A stretch of 63,624 bases of DNA from CAYYYP01 sp964475985 (lineage in GTDB: Bacteria > Bdellovibrionota > UBA1018 > CAYHWW01): the NCBI GenBank assembly GCA_964475985.1, contig CAYYYP010000016.1, forward strand, positions 1 to 63,624, written 5' to 3'. The notes under the pieces are model-generated. The model was not told the origin of the DNA. It did not search any database and worked only from the letters and a program-made list of their open reading frames with translations. Numbering within the stretch: position 1 is the stretch's first letter; every line of letters starts with the position of its first letter. This document shows, one piece after another, positions 24,279 through 33,605 of this stretch. Both the position numbers and the translations under genes were made by a program.

Positions 24279-27077
24279 GAGGTCCCTTAGAATTTCACTG
24301 AGAACCGCTCGAGATGGTGTAGCGCCTGGGGATTCGCCGCCTGCGTCGGTGGATGCGAAAATTTCTGCAAGACGATCACGCTTTTCACTTTGAATTTGCC
24401 CCACCCGTTCCTCAACGGTGCCGCGAGTGATGAGCCGATGTACAAATACCGGTTTTGTCTGGCCCATGCGGTGCGCCCTAGCAATGGCTTGATCTTCCAC
24501 CGCGGGATTCCACCAAGGGTCCATGAGAAACACATGCTCAGCCGCCGTTAAATTAAGTCCAACCCCGCCAGCCTTTAGGGACATTAGAAGGATGGTGCGT
24601 TCAGGGTTTTCCTGAAATTCCTTCACGACAAAATTACGGTCCCGGGTAGAGCCATCTAAACGCAGGATCTGTTGGGAACTGTACTTAAGCCCAATTTCTT
24701 TTTCTAGAAGATCCAAAAATGACGTCCATTGGGAGAAAAGGATTACTTTCTTTCGATTCTCAGGCGGATTTTGTGACTCGTTGAGCAACTCCATCAACGC
24801 TTTGACTTTGCTTGAAGTGCCCACGGAGGAAGTCTGTAATTCTTCCTCATTTTCATCGGCGTTTGGGGCCTGCCAGAGTTTTGCGAGGGATGGCGGCAAT
24901 AGCCCTGGATGACACGCCGCCTGACGCAGACGTAAAAAATGCTCCAAAATAGTGAAGATGGAAAGCTTTTTAGAATCGATAGCTGACGCATCAATTTCGC
25001 CTAGCTCATCTAAAACTTCCTTTTTTACGGACAGCAGAAGCGCATCATAAAGTTCCCGCTCGCCGTCGGATAATTCCACCAGCACCCGGTTCTCCGTTAA
25101 GGGCGGTAATTCTTTGAGTACATCGTTGCGGTTTCTTCTTAATAAGAGTTGTTTAGCGTAGGTAAAAACTTGCAGTAAGTCTGGATTTAGCACTTCCAGC
25201 TGGGCCCTTAAATCGTCGACCTTATTCTCAATGGGGGTACCCGTAAGTCCAATTCGGTTTTGAGCGGTCAAAGTGAGCGCCGCTTGAAAAACTTTAGTCT
25301 CTCGATTCCGCAAAAATTGGGATTCATCAAATACGACGGTTCGCCAAAGGGCTGAACTTAAAGCCAAAACGTCCTGCCGCAAAAGTCCATAACTCGTAAT
25401 GACGACCTCATTTTCGGAAAGCTCATTTTTAAACACACTACTTCGCATGGCGCCGTGGAAAATCCGGGGCTGAAGATCTTCCCGGAACTTTAAAATCTGA
25501 CTCTCCCAGGTCCATATTAAAGATGTCGGACAAACAATTAACGCCGGTCCGCGCAGCGCCGCTAAGGCTTGGATTGTTTTTCCTAAACCCATGTCATCGG
25601 CCAAGATGACGCCAAGTCCCGCCGAAAAAGCTTCCAAAATCCAAGCGACTCCCTGCGTTTGATAATTCCTTAGTTCACCACGAAATCCTAGCGGCCTTGG
25701 CATCGCCCGGTCTAAGGCGTCCGGAAAAATGGATCTCAACTTTCTAAAGGCCAACTGCTCAGCTGGAATAATTTTAGTTCTATCACCTAGAGTGAGCTTT
25801 TCCGCATTAGCGTCAAGAATTTTTGAAACCAAATCCAAAACGGAAGCCGATGCTAAATTTGCAAACGCTATAGTCAAATCCTGGGTGTCATCTTGGGTTG
25901 ACTTTATTTTCCCTAAAAATTCCGCCGCCTCGGCGTTTTGAAATTTATAATATTCATTTGTTCGCAAGCCCAATTTAGAAAAAGCCATTTGCTTGAGGGA
26001 ATTCTCCGCCACCGAGTCCCGCTTAAAAAATATAGTTTCCTTGCCGCCCGTTTCCTCAGGGTACTCCAAACGCGCAACTACTCCTAGGTGCAGACCACTT
26101 AAACTTTCGACGACGAGCTTGAGCTGAGGCTTAACGTTTACAAAATTAGGAACATCCTCAGGATTAAACTCGATCTGAAATTTTTCTTCGCGAAGCCTTG
26201 GTAAAAGCTGCCCAAACAAAAACTCAATTTCACTAGGTTTACTGAAGAGAGCTCCTTGCTCAGATAAATAACTGCGCTCTTGCTCCTGCAGTTGTGGTTG
26301 GTGGATGAATTGCAATGAATCATTGGTTTTTGCAAATACCCCACCGATAGTTTGTTCAACTGCTTCATGTCGCCAAAGTTTTAATTGGTATTGCCGGCCC
26401 TGACGTTTGAGGCTGACTCTCGGAGACAAAATTTGCTGGTTGAGCTTTACGGGTAACTCGCCCTCCGCAAGCTTTAAAACTAAGCTGCCCTGCTCGGAAA
26501 GCAGCGGAGTAATTCGATACCAGAATGCACGATCAAGCAACCTTCCACGGTATTCCTGTAAAATCTCGTCAATCTGCAAATCGGTTCGTGTGGCAATTAA
26601 CCACGGCTCCGTAACGCGGCCCGTTTTTTGCCCGCCAATGTGCGAAACTAAACTTCCGCGAAAAAGACGTCTCGGCTCGCCATAATACCTTTGTAAAACC
26701 AGTCGGCCATGTTTGCTCAAATGATCGTCCGCGATGAATTCCAGAACGTAGCAAAGTGATTGATTTAACTTTTCCGCGACGGACTTGCATTCCTGGTTTT
26801 GAAAAGCCACCAATGCAGCCACGGTATGGGCACAGGGTTCAGGTTCTTCACAGTCTGAGTAAAAATCGTCTTCCTCTGGCCAAACTTGAACTTTTACCGC
26901 CAAGGTTGCTTCCGGAGGTTTCACCGAAAACAAAAATTCCGCATCATCCTTCGTAAGTAAAGTAACGGAACCCGAACGCGCCCACGCTACCCCTTTGGAC
27001 CAAATACCAGATTTAGTAATTTTTTGAACCCTGGAATAAAGCGCGTCCAGCTCTTTTCCTTCGTGATCCGCCACCAT
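24261..27077 (-). CDS. SNF2-family ATPase with SWIM-like zinc finger
   Basis: The 938-residue product has a SWIM-like finger near residues 70-90 (SDCEEPEPCAHTVAALVA). A long variable middle region precedes an SNF2 motor: motif I LADDMGLGKTIQALAAL, motif II VVFDESQFLRN (DESQ), LTGTPIENKVDDL, then HelC with LFSQWTSFLDLLEK, MSLKAGGVGLNL and ARAHRMGQTKPV. Bacterial SNF2/HepA-like proteins remodel protein-DNA or RNA polymerase complexes. Full length and intact. It lies alone on its strand, with the 3' end overlapping the membrane-protein gene. Confidence 0.93.
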   Translation of the reverse strand: MVADHEGKELDALYSRVQKITKSGIWSKGVAWARSGSVTLLTKDDAEFLFSVKPPEATLAVKVQVWPEEDDFYSDCEEPEPCAHTVAALVAFQNQECKSVAEKLNQSLCYVLEFIADDHLSKHGRLVLQRYYGEPRRLFRGSLVSHIGGQKTGRVTEPWLIATRTDLQIDEILQEYRGRLLDRAFWYRITPLLSEQGSLVLKLAEGELPVKLNQQILSPRVSLKRQGRQYQLKLWRHEAVEQTIGGVFAKTNDSLQFIHQPQLQEQERSYLSEQGALFSKPSEIEFLFGQLLPRLREEKFQIEFNPEDVPNFVNVKPQLKLVVESLSGLHLGVVARLEYPEETGGKETIFFKRDSVAENSLKQMAFSKLGLRTNEYYKFQNAEAAEFLGKIKSTQDDTQDLTIAFANLASASVLDLVSKILDANAEKLTLGDRTKIIPAEQLAFRKLRSIFPDALDRAMPRPLGFRGELRNYQTQGVAWILEAFSAGLGVILADDMGLGKTIQALAALRGPALIVCPTSLIWTWESQILKFREDLQPRIFHGAMRSSVFKNELSENEVVITSYGLLRQDVLALSSALWRTVVFDESQFLRNRETKVFQAALTLTAQNRIGLTGTPIENKVDDLRAQLEVLNPDLLQVFTYAKQLLLRRNRNDVLKELPPLTENRVLVELSDGERELYDALLLSVKKEVLDELGEIDASAIDSKKLSIFTILEHFLRLRQAACHPGLLPPSLAKLWQAPNADENEEELQTSSVGTSSKVKALMELLNESQNPPENRKKVILFSQWTSFLDLLEKEIGLKYSSQQILRLDGSTRDRNFVVKEFQENPERTILLMSLKAGGVGLNLTAAEHVFLMDPWWNPAVEDQAIARAHRMGQTKPVFVHRLITRGTVEERVGQIQSEKRDRLAEIFASTDAGGESPGATPSRAVLSEILRDLLMSKS

Positions 27078-27132
27078 GAAACCGAACTATCAATGAATGT
27101 GTTCACACGTATATAGAAATATGAAACGGCAG

Positions 27133-28437
27133 TTATTTAGCGGCCCTAGCTGGAGAATTGGGAACTCGAGGTTCCACTGCAGGGGAAATATTCTCATCGT
27201 AGGGGTTTGCCGGAACCTCGCGAGAATGGCGCTCCGATGCCCCGCGCAACATTTCCGTGCAGAGTGTATTAGCAAGGCTCAAATAGCCTTGGGCATAGGT
27301 TTGGAAATTTACGCGGGTTGGTGTGCCGATCCCATTGCTGCCGGTCACCATAGTGGGGCGAATTTGTTCCGTAGGAAGTTCTAGCGGAAAATTAGCAGAG
27401 CCATTCACTCGGCCTGGATTGCCCAAGAATTCCTGCAATGCGGATATACTTGGAAAACTTCGCACAATAAAATTTCGTGCCGACTGGGGGCCCAGGTTTG
27501 GCGAACTTATAACCATGGGAATTCTTACGGTATAGTTGCCGTTTGCGGCACTAATGTTTGCCGTAGGTGGCAAAGTAAGGCAGGGCGTGCCTTGGCCCTC
27601 CGTACAAACTTCGCGAACATTATAGAGTCTGGAGCAAGTCTCGCCATTAAGTTGAACCCCGTCAAAGACGATCGCTTCAACATCGCAAGATGGTGCGCCC
27701 GCTATCTTACGAAAAAGAATTGTACCTTGAGCCGGCGTAGGAATATTTTGAATTGTCAAAGCTGTGTTGGATTCAAAATATACAGATAGGTAATCTGCAT
27801 TTGCTGCCCTTCGTACGTTCATGGTCTGCGGTGAACTCACCGTAGATAATGCCATGGGTCCAACTCCGCCTTGATTGATGTTATTCACACAAGTGTTCTC
27901 GCTAAATACGGAGGGCGCCATTCGGGTAAAGCCTGGTCCACGATTTGGACATTCCGTCGCACGGCTGAGATCTTCCGGCGTAGCATTGCCACTTCGAAGG
28001 CCTGCGACAAGATTGTCAATTTGGGCTGAGCAGGGCCGAAATGTACTTAACGTTGGAAAAGCTAAACTCGTAGGCGCAGCAGCCTGCCTTCGTGCACCTG
28101 AACTCCGGGGAGCCGCTGAGGTGCCCGACCCGGCAGGACCGCGATCGTCTGGATGGAGCGGCGCCTCACTTCTAGAAATTATGCAACTAGGCCTTGCTTG
28201 GCCACGAACGACCCGATTTTCAATCTGGTGATTCAAGCCTGAAACTACGGTGTCGCAAGGTCTACCCGTAACTCCGCCACAAATCACAGGAGGCACGGAA
28301 GGTACCGTAATATCCTGAGCATACAAACTTAAAGAGTTTACAAAAAATAAAATGAAGGTCGGTGCGGTTAGGCGTTTGAAAATTTTCAAACCCATCCGAA
28401 GGCACAATTCCATTTTTTTAAAATAAAGGCCGCTCAT
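27133..28437 (-). CDS. Exported protein, unknown
   Basis: The product of about 434 residues has a signal-like segment (RLTAPTFILFFVNSLSLYAQ) and an even, disulfide-capable set of cysteines (CGGVTGRPCDT, CSAQ, CPNRG, CVNN, CDVEA, CSRLYNVREVC, CLTLPP). The C-terminal half looks beta-rich (YTVRIPMVI, NFIVRSFPS). No family recognised. The start is uncertain: ATG 28437 is used here, while ATG 28413 and 28395 are alternatives and none has a strong Shine-Dalgarno. It is followed after 55 bases by the SNF2 gene. Confidence 0.72.
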   Translation of the reverse strand: MSGLYFKKMELCLRMGLKIFKRLTAPTFILFFVNSLSLYAQDITVPSVPPVICGGVTGRPCDTVVSGLNHQIENRVVRGQARPSCIISRSEAPLHPDDRGPAGSGTSAAPRSSGARRQAAAPTSLAFPTLSTFRPCSAQIDNLVAGLRSGNATPEDLSRATECPNRGPGFTRMAPSVFSENTCVNNINQGGVGPMALSTVSSPQTMNVRRAANADYLSVYFESNTALTIQNIPTPAQGTILFRKIAGAPSCDVEAIVFDGVQLNGETCSRLYNVREVCTEGQGTPCLTLPPTANISAANGNYTVRIPMVISSPNLGPQSARNFIVRSFPSISALQEFLGNPGRVNGSANFPLELPTEQIRPTMVTGSNGIGTPTRVNFQTYAQGYLSLANTLCTEMLRGASERHSREVPANPYDENISPAVEPRVPNSPARAAK

Positions 28438-28588
28438 ATTTTTCACATCGGGATTTGGGCCCAAATCCCTGAATCGGCATACTTTGCCCCGTCACGCCCC
28501 CCACGGCGGGTTAGATTAAGTTTGATTTATACAAACAAAACGTTTAAGAACCCCGCCATTGGCGCCCCCTGGCCATACAAAGAACTTT

Positions 28589-30262
28589 ATGAAAAAGCTC
28601 ACCGATCTTTCATCCCCCATAAGCTGGTTGTTTTTTGGATTGAGCACATTCTTGGGCCTTTACGTTTTATTCCAACCTACGGCCATGGAGTTTGGGGTTT
28701 TCGTATTGATAGATACGCTTTTCTTGGCGCCGGCAGTTGCTCTAAATCAATACCTTTTTTTGAATGCGTACCCGGACGCGGCACTCTACTTTCCGGAAGT
28801 CCTTGAAGAAAAAATCCAAGCCCTCAACTTAGAGAAACAGCGCGAGCTATTTCTTTCTTTATTGCGTTTCCCTAAACGCAGGGCAAAAAGCATCGCGGTT
28901 GGAAGCTTCATCAAGGTAATGCTCACGTCGGCAATGGTGGTGGTGTTTTACTGGCACCACGAAGGCTCGCACCTCATTCAATTTCTTAAGATGGCTTTTT
29001 TGGAATCCATCACCATGACTTTTCTGTACGGCGCATCCTACATAGAATTCCATGATCTCATCTCGCAGACCCTTGCGCGTTTGCATAAAAAATACGATTG
29101 GCGGGAAGTTTTTGAAGGCATAACGCTTCCCCCTTTAGGCGTGGAAACGCTAAATCCAGAACACATCACCATGATTTCGGTAGTTCTCTGGACCATCGCC
29201 CTATCCTCCTTGATTTTGATTTCCGGGGGTCCGGACTCCATGAAATTGCTTGCCTATAAAACGACGGCGGTCTCGGTTATGGGTTTTTTCCTTTTCGGAA
29301 GGCTTTACTATCTAAATAGGAAACATTTACTCCAGGGCCTGGAGTCTATTTTTGAAACCTTCGACGCCTTCGACATCAACGGCTTTGATGAGATCTTGCC
29401 CCTACATTCCTCGCTGCATCTGGCTCGGTTCGAAAAAACTTTCAATACCCTCACCCACCGGTTGCGGGCGCGGGAAAAAGAAATTGCCGAATGGATTATC
29501 TTTGAGACAGAACAGAGCCGATTTCGCGCCATTGGCGAAATCTCCGGCCTCATTGCCCATGACCTAGCGGGACCACTGCACGTGGTGAAGTTTTGCACTG
29601 AAGAGCTATCCGAGCAAATCAAAAACCCAGGGGTACAAACCCATCTAGAACAGCTTACCTTCAATACGGAGCGCGCTTTGGATCTTGTTTCTTCTTTACG
29701 ATCTTACCTCCGGAACAATGTTGCCAGGGTCCCTAAGTGCTTGCTGAATGAAGCGCATATGTACGTACTGCAGCTACTGAACATGCAATTCCGCAAAGAA
29801 AATCTTTTTCAAACTATAGATTTTCAAGTGGATGAAAAACTAAATCAACTCTACCTTAAGATTTCAAAAAACGACTTGGTGCATATCTTGTATAACCTCT
29901 ATAAAAACAGCTCTGAAAATTTATTGCAGAATAAAATTCTCGGTGCCCAAGTGGCTTCTCGTCTCTTTCGAAAGGCGGAGGACCATGTTGAAATCGTAAT
30001 TTCGGACAATGGTACCGGGCTCTCAGAAATTAAATTCGAGGAGCTCACATCGGACAAGGCAAGTACCACGGAAAAAAGCCCAGTGCGCGGTGGATTAGGA
30101 CTGAGACTTACGCGCAGGTTAATTGAACGCAACGGAGGTGAGTTAAAAATCCTGCCTACGCAAGCACGAAGTGGCACTCAGTTCCTGCTCACCTTGCCCA
30201 TCCTATTGTCCAATGAAAAAACCAAACCGCCATACCAACTTTTGGCGTCCGGAAGCATTTGA
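28589..30262 (+). CDS. Membrane sensor histidine kinase
   Basis: The 557-residue product has about six membrane helices in the first 240 residues (three hairpins: about 10-60, 105-165, 200-250). A linker and HisKA box FRAIGEISGLIAHDLAGPLH (phospho-acceptor His) follow. The ATPase region has an N box (HILYNLYKNSSENLL), G1 (SDNGTGLSE) and G2 (GGLGLRLTRRLIERNGG). The sensor module has no recognisable periplasmic domain, so it probably senses within the membrane. ATG 28589 is preferred over an upstream TTG. The partner response regulator starts 2 bases after the stop. Confidence 0.92.
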   Translation: MKKLTDLSSPISWLFFGLSTFLGLYVLFQPTAMEFGVFVLIDTLFLAPAVALNQYLFLNAYPDAALYFPEVLEEKIQALNLEKQRELFLSLLRFPKRRAKSIAVGSFIKVMLTSAMVVVFYWHHEGSHLIQFLKMAFLESITMTFLYGASYIEFHDLISQTLARLHKKYDWREVFEGITLPPLGVETLNPEHITMISVVLWTIALSSLILISGGPDSMKLLAYKTTAVSVMGFFLFGRLYYLNRKHLLQGLESIFETFDAFDINGFDEILPLHSSLHLARFEKTFNTLTHRLRAREKEIAEWIIFETEQSRFRAIGEISGLIAHDLAGPLHVVKFCTEELSEQIKNPGVQTHLEQLTFNTERALDLVSSLRSYLRNNVARVPKCLLNEAHMYVLQLLNMQFRKENLFQTIDFQVDEKLNQLYLKISKNDLVHILYNLYKNSSENLLQNKILGAQVASRLFRKAEDHVEIVISDNGTGLSEIKFEELTSDKASTTEKSPVRGGLGLRLTRRLIERNGGELKILPTQARSGTQFLLTLPILLSNEKTKPPYQLLASGSI

Positions 30263-30264
30263 AG

Positions 30265-30945
30265 ATGAATTCCATCAACCCCGAAAAAATATGGATCCTT
30301 GAGGATGAAGCCGGATGCCGATTCGTTTATGAACAAATTCTTGGAATTCGGTATTTGGTAAGGTTTTTTGAACGTCTCACGGATTTTAATATGGCGCTTG
30401 AAGCCGGGGGCGAGTTCCCCGATCTCATCATCGCAGACCTTTGCTTGGCCGACGGTTTTTTTCTGAATATCAATAAACAAGAAGGGTTTAATCTAAAAAT
30501 GCCCGCGATTCCCTTCATCATCGTTTCATCCTTGGATGACCTGGATGTACTTCGCCATTGCTTTCAATCCGGAGCCTATGACTACCTTACAAAACCCTTT
30601 CAGAAGTCAGAGCTCATTGTAAAAATTGAAAGAATCTTTAAAAAATCATCCGCTAAAACCGCGCCAAGAACGCTCCCTCTCGGCCAGGACCTAATTTTTT
30701 CCGAGCTTACCCTCAAAGAACAAAAGATTTTTAATCTCTTTATGGGCGCACGGGAACATCAGCTCTGTAAATCGGAGATTTTGACTAAGGTCTGGGGTGA
30801 CACCAAAATTGATCCCAAAACAATCGACGTGCACCTCTATAACCTAAGGAAAAAACTTGAGACACATGGCATTGAAATCAAACTCATTGGCGCTGGCGCC
30901 TGGGTCATGTCAAACAACCGGATGGACCATCCTCGAGCGAATTGA
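30265..30945 (+). CDS. OmpR-type response regulator
   Basis: The product of about 226 residues has an N-terminal receiver domain (IWILEDEAGCRF, phospho-acceptor Asp in LIIADLCLADG, Lys in YDYLTKPFQ) and a C-terminal winged helix (ELTLKEQKIFNLFMG to TIDVHLYNLRKKLETHG). It is coupled to the upstream histidine kinase. TTG at 30259 would overlap the kinase stop. ATG 30265 is used here. The 3' end overlaps the convergent YcaO gene by 36 bases. Whether it regulates the YcaO operon is unknown. Confidence 0.92.
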   Translation: MNSINPEKIWILEDEAGCRFVYEQILGIRYLVRFFERLTDFNMALEAGGEFPDLIIADLCLADGFFLNINKQEGFNLKMPAIPFIIVSSLDDLDVLRHCFQSGAYDYLTKPFQKSELIVKIERIFKKSSAKTAPRTLPLGQDLIFSELTLKEQKIFNLFMGAREHQLCKSEILTKVWGDTKIDPKTIDVHLYNLRKKLETHGIEIKLIGAGAWVMSNNRMDHPRAN

Positions 30946-31962
30946 CTCCGGGTCAAATAGTTTCAATTGCGGGGCATAATCGCGCCCAAAGACCAGAGGA
31001 ACGGCGCCCGTCGCGGCCGCTTTCGCCACCACCAAGGTATTCTTAAATTCGGTGGGCGTCACATCAAATAATTTTAATTCACTAGCTCTAGTTGCATCTG
31101 CGTTACTATTACCGTTCACCATCGGGAGTATCCAATCCTTAAGCTCCGCCTCTCCGTTTTGCCGCAGGAAATATTCTTGGTGATACTCCGGGGTCGCGGA
31201 GAAATTCGGCATTTCATGTGCCCACTCTTCTCCCCAGAGAAAGCCTAAGCGTTGAAGACATTCTTGAAAAGCATGTTCACTTGCCTTAACCAAAGAGCGT
31301 TTTGCGCCAAATCCATACACTAGCGGCGCCTTCGTACCGGGGTGCGGAAATGCAAACGCGCCCATGACGCGGAAATCATTCGCATACCCGGCCAAGTTGA
31401 GGTGCACCGGGAACTCACGCATCTGGATGTTGTAAACGTCTTTCAACTTTTCAACATCTTCCGCAATGGATTCGGCAATTTCCCGACGCAAAGGAGGAGT
31501 GTTTGTGAACCAAGAATAGAGCACAGCATCACGCTCAAGAAGTTCCCCCACGGCGGACTCCACAGCGTCCCACCAATTCGTGTGGCAGGCCGCGCCATTT
31601 GAAATGGAAAATTTCCAGTTCGCCTCCGCCGAAGAGGCGGGAAAAATTTCGTCAATGGTCGCGTTAGTCACGAACTCGCCACTTGGGCTTAGTTCCTTAA
31701 AATCTAGGCTAGTACCTGACGCCGAAGATTCCAAAAGGCAGATTCTTTCGAAGAGTTCAAAATAGGCTCTAACCCACAGTCCTTCCGAGGCATTTCCCGC
31801 GGCACTGCCTGTAACGCCGCGAACCCCGTTGGAAGCACACAAACCAACGAGCTCTAAAGTCAATGCGCCGATGTTTACACTTTCCGAAAAAACCTCTAAT
31901 TCACCCCAATGGGGCGGGAGCGGGTACTTGGTCTGCAGAGTTTCTAAATAAGGGTATTTCAT
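30910..31962 (-). CDS. YcaO-domain cyclodehydratase-like protein
   Basis: The product of about 350 residues is a YcaO protein. These use ATP to activate an amide and form azolines, thioamides or amidines. Landmarks are GSAAGNASEGLWVRAYFELF (residues 52-71), the nucleotide-binding block FSISNGAACHTNWWDAVESA with GELLERDA (119-146, Glu135, Glu140, Glu143), and the later GFGAKRSLVKASEHAFQECL. It ends in HPVV and lacks the Pro-rich PxPxP end common in azoline-forming YcaOs. No ThiF/E1-like or TfuA partner is adjacent. ATG 31962 is used because GGAGG lies 6 bases upstream. It overlaps the HDO gene by 62 bases and is therefore coupled to it. Confidence 0.9.
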   Translation of the reverse strand: MKYPYLETLQTKYPLPPHWGELEVFSESVNIGALTLELVGLCASNGVRGVTGSAAGNASEGLWVRAYFELFERICLLESSASGTSLDFKELSPSGEFVTNATIDEIFPASSAEANWKFSISNGAACHTNWWDAVESAVGELLERDAVLYSWFTNTPPLRREIAESIAEDVEKLKDVYNIQMREFPVHLNLAGYANDFRVMGAFAFPHPGTKAPLVYGFGAKRSLVKASEHAFQECLQRLGFLWGEEWAHEMPNFSATPEYHQEYFLRQNGEAELKDWILPMVNGNSNADATRASELKLFDVTPTEFKNTLVVAKAAATGAVPLVFGRDYAPQLKLFDPESIRSRMVHPVV

Positions 31963-32644
31963 TGTGGGCCTCCAAGATTTGTTCGGCAAAATTCCGGTAA
32001 TGTTCAGTGGCCCAATCGACTATTTTAAAAAATGAGTTTAGATTGTAATTTAATCGCTTGCTCAAAAGCTGGTTAATAATGGCCACATCATCGGCCACGT
32101 GATCCTTGTCAATTTCCGCATGGCGAGTCAGTACCGTCATGACTTGCGGTGAGATGCCGCAGTATTTTTCTAGGTCTGCAACAAATGGTGGTACCACCAA
32201 CACAGTAAAATATTCGGCCCATAAAGCATACACAGCGTAATTTAGGGGATCAGCTTTGATGGCCGTGAGAATAAATTCATTTAATTTTTTTATAGCCGGC
32301 AGCACGTGGAGACGGGCCTTTACGGCAGGATTAAGATTGAGGCTGGCTAAGTCCTGCGCCGCCCACAGATCGTGACCCATTTCTTCCGGAATCCTCTTTT
32401 GAAAACTTTCGGCACAATCCAGTTCACCTAGCTGAGCCGCCATTTGCGCCGCAAGTTTAAGATGACCAGGCGTCTTAGCCATAATGTACTTAAGGTTAAA
32501 ATGATAAAATCCCAAGTGACTCTCCGTAAGGTGTCCTAACCGGGTTTCACGAAAAATTGGGTTATGTAGCAACTCCTGCTCCGCACAACTCTCCACCCTA
32601 AACTTTAGAAATTCTCCGGGCGATGATTTTACATATAAAGACAT
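31901..32644 (-). CDS. Heme-oxygenase-like diiron oxidase (HDO; TenA/PqqC fold)
   Basis: The 247-residue all-helical product carries the six-ligand HDO pattern. Glu88-x2-His91 (EEMGH), Glu144 (LWAEYF) and His175-x3-Asp179-x2-His182 (RHAEIDKDHV) suit a labile diiron site that activates O2. Relatives perform amino-acid fragmentation, N-oxygenation, decarboxylation or nitrile formation, and TenA and PqqC lack this metal set. GAGG lies 6 bases before the ATG. It is the middle gene of GNAT-HDO-YcaO, and its last 62 bases encode the start of YcaO. The substrate is unknown. Confidence 0.85.
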   Translation of the reverse strand: MSLYVKSSPGEFLKFRVESCAEQELLHNPIFRETRLGHLTESHLGFYHFNLKYIMAKTPGHLKLAAQMAAQLGELDCAESFQKRIPEEMGHDLWAAQDLASLNLNPAVKARLHVLPAIKKLNEFILTAIKADPLNYAVYALWAEYFTVLVVPPFVADLEKYCGISPQVMTVLTRHAEIDKDHVADDVAIINQLLSKRLNYNLNSFFKIVDWATEHYRNFAEQILEAHNEIPLFRNSADQVPAPAPLG

Positions 32645-32680
32645 TTTTTACCTCGACGCTAAACTGTGATTTGATTTCAA

Positions 32681-32726
32681 CAATGCAGAGCCCTGCCGCG
32701 AGTAGAAAAGCAATGGCTCTGCGTTG
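32681..32726. repeat. 12-bp inverted repeat between GNAT and HDO genes
   Basis: CAATGCAGAGCC (32681-32692) and GGCTCTGCGTTG (32715-32726) can pair over 12 positions including one G-T, with a 22-base loop. The repeat fills much of the 122-base gap between the two minus-strand genes. No T-run follows, so it is not a standard terminator. An mRNA processing or stability element, or a protein site, is possible. Confidence 0.6.
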
Positions 32727-32766
32727 TCTTCAAATGATTACAGTGACAATAGAGCGAATTTTTTTT

Positions 32767-33492
32767 TCATTTCATCCCCCTTTCATTATTTTTTGCTGTG
32801 GAATCCGAAAGCTGGTTGATGGGCCCGGCACAAAACTGGTTCATGAAAATGAGCTGCGCTTCCTTCGTAAAGAATTTTGTGAAACGAAGCAGGTAGCCCC
32901 AACGATCCGTCACGCTGGTCGATGACACGCAAAAGCCAAGTTTATTCAACAGGTGCAATTGCACCGTGTTTAAAGGGGAGATTTCAATTTCCAGGCGTTC
33001 AATGCCTTTTGCCGCAAGGGCGAAACTTAGAAAACCGATGAAACCCTGGAAAATCCCAGCGCCGCGGCTTCGTTTAGTGAGAAGTACGTACCGAATATAA
33101 TAGGTGGACCAGTCGGTGGTCTGTCCAATGACGGCGCCGACCATGATACCTTGCCGTTCATCATAGATTGAAAATCCGTCACAAAATTCGGAGAGAAATT
33201 TTCGTTTATGCACGTCAAACTTATTGAAGGAGAAAGCCTCATTGCGGTCTTCAATCAATTCCTCTGGATCCAATGTCTGATCGTTAAGAAAGCTCGTTAT
33301 CTCCTCGTGGCTCGCAACCCTGAGGTTAATGCCGGGCGCAATTTCCCCGAATAAACTTATAAAGTGATTCCATTCAATATTCCACAACTGGGATGAAAGT
33401 GACTTAGCCAAAGTTTCCCGGCTTAGTTCTTTCCTCAGTTCAGTTGATGAAAAATTTGTGGACTCAAGACCCCCGTCTTCTGAGCCAAACAT
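32767..33492 (-). CDS. GNAT-family N-acyltransferase
   Basis: The 241-residue product has a variable N-terminal half (about 1-90) and a GNAT fold. It includes the acyl-CoA pyrophosphate loop LTKRSRGAGIFQGFIGF (RxxGxG/A type) and motif B SPLNTVQLHLLNKLGF. An upstream TTG (33543) lacks a ribosome site. ATG 33492 has GGGGGAAGGG at proper distance and is the true start. In this operon it may acylate the amino group of the pathway product or a substrate (inference). It is the first gene of the minus-strand operon and divergent from the Fe(II) oxygenase. Confidence 0.82.
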   Translation of the reverse strand: MFGSEDGGLESTNFSSTELRKELSRETLAKSLSSQLWNIEWNHFISLFGEIAPGINLRVASHEEITSFLNDQTLDPEELIEDRNEAFSFNKFDVHKRKFLSEFCDGFSIYDERQGIMVGAVIGQTTDWSTYYIRYVLLTKRSRGAGIFQGFIGFLSFALAAKGIERLEIEISPLNTVQLHLLNKLGFCVSSTSVTDRWGYLLRFTKFFTKEAQLIFMNQFCAGPINQLSDSTAKNNERGMK

Positions 33493-33552
33493 TTTTCTTA
33501 CCCTTCCCCCTGTTAGACAACCCGACTTTATATTTACGGACAAATGCGTCTA

Positions 33553-33589
33553 CCTAAGAATTCTTAAGTTTAAGTTAAGATTTCTTAGG
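33553..33589. promoter_or_regulatory. 37-bp near-perfect palindrome in divergent promoter region
   Basis: The sequence starts CCTAAGAA and ends TTCTTAGG. Its inner part, TCTTAA through TTAAGA, continues the dyad, with only two mismatched pairs around a central T. It lies midway between the divergent GNAT start (33492) and the oxygenase start (33638). This is the expected place for an operator that controls both sides. It is AT-rich and followed by no terminator-type T-run on either strand. Confidence 0.75.
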
Positions 33590-33605
33590 TTCTTCGCGAG
33601 GTCCC

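Noticed and set aside
32623..32925. RiPP precursor ORF on the plus strand within the HDO/GNAT region
   Set aside because: It is the antisense of real genes over most of its length, has no ribosome site and no precursor-like core or leader.
33493..33543. Longer GNAT protein starting at TTG 33543
   Set aside because: No ribosome site precedes the TTG, while GGGGGAAGGG stands before ATG 33492.
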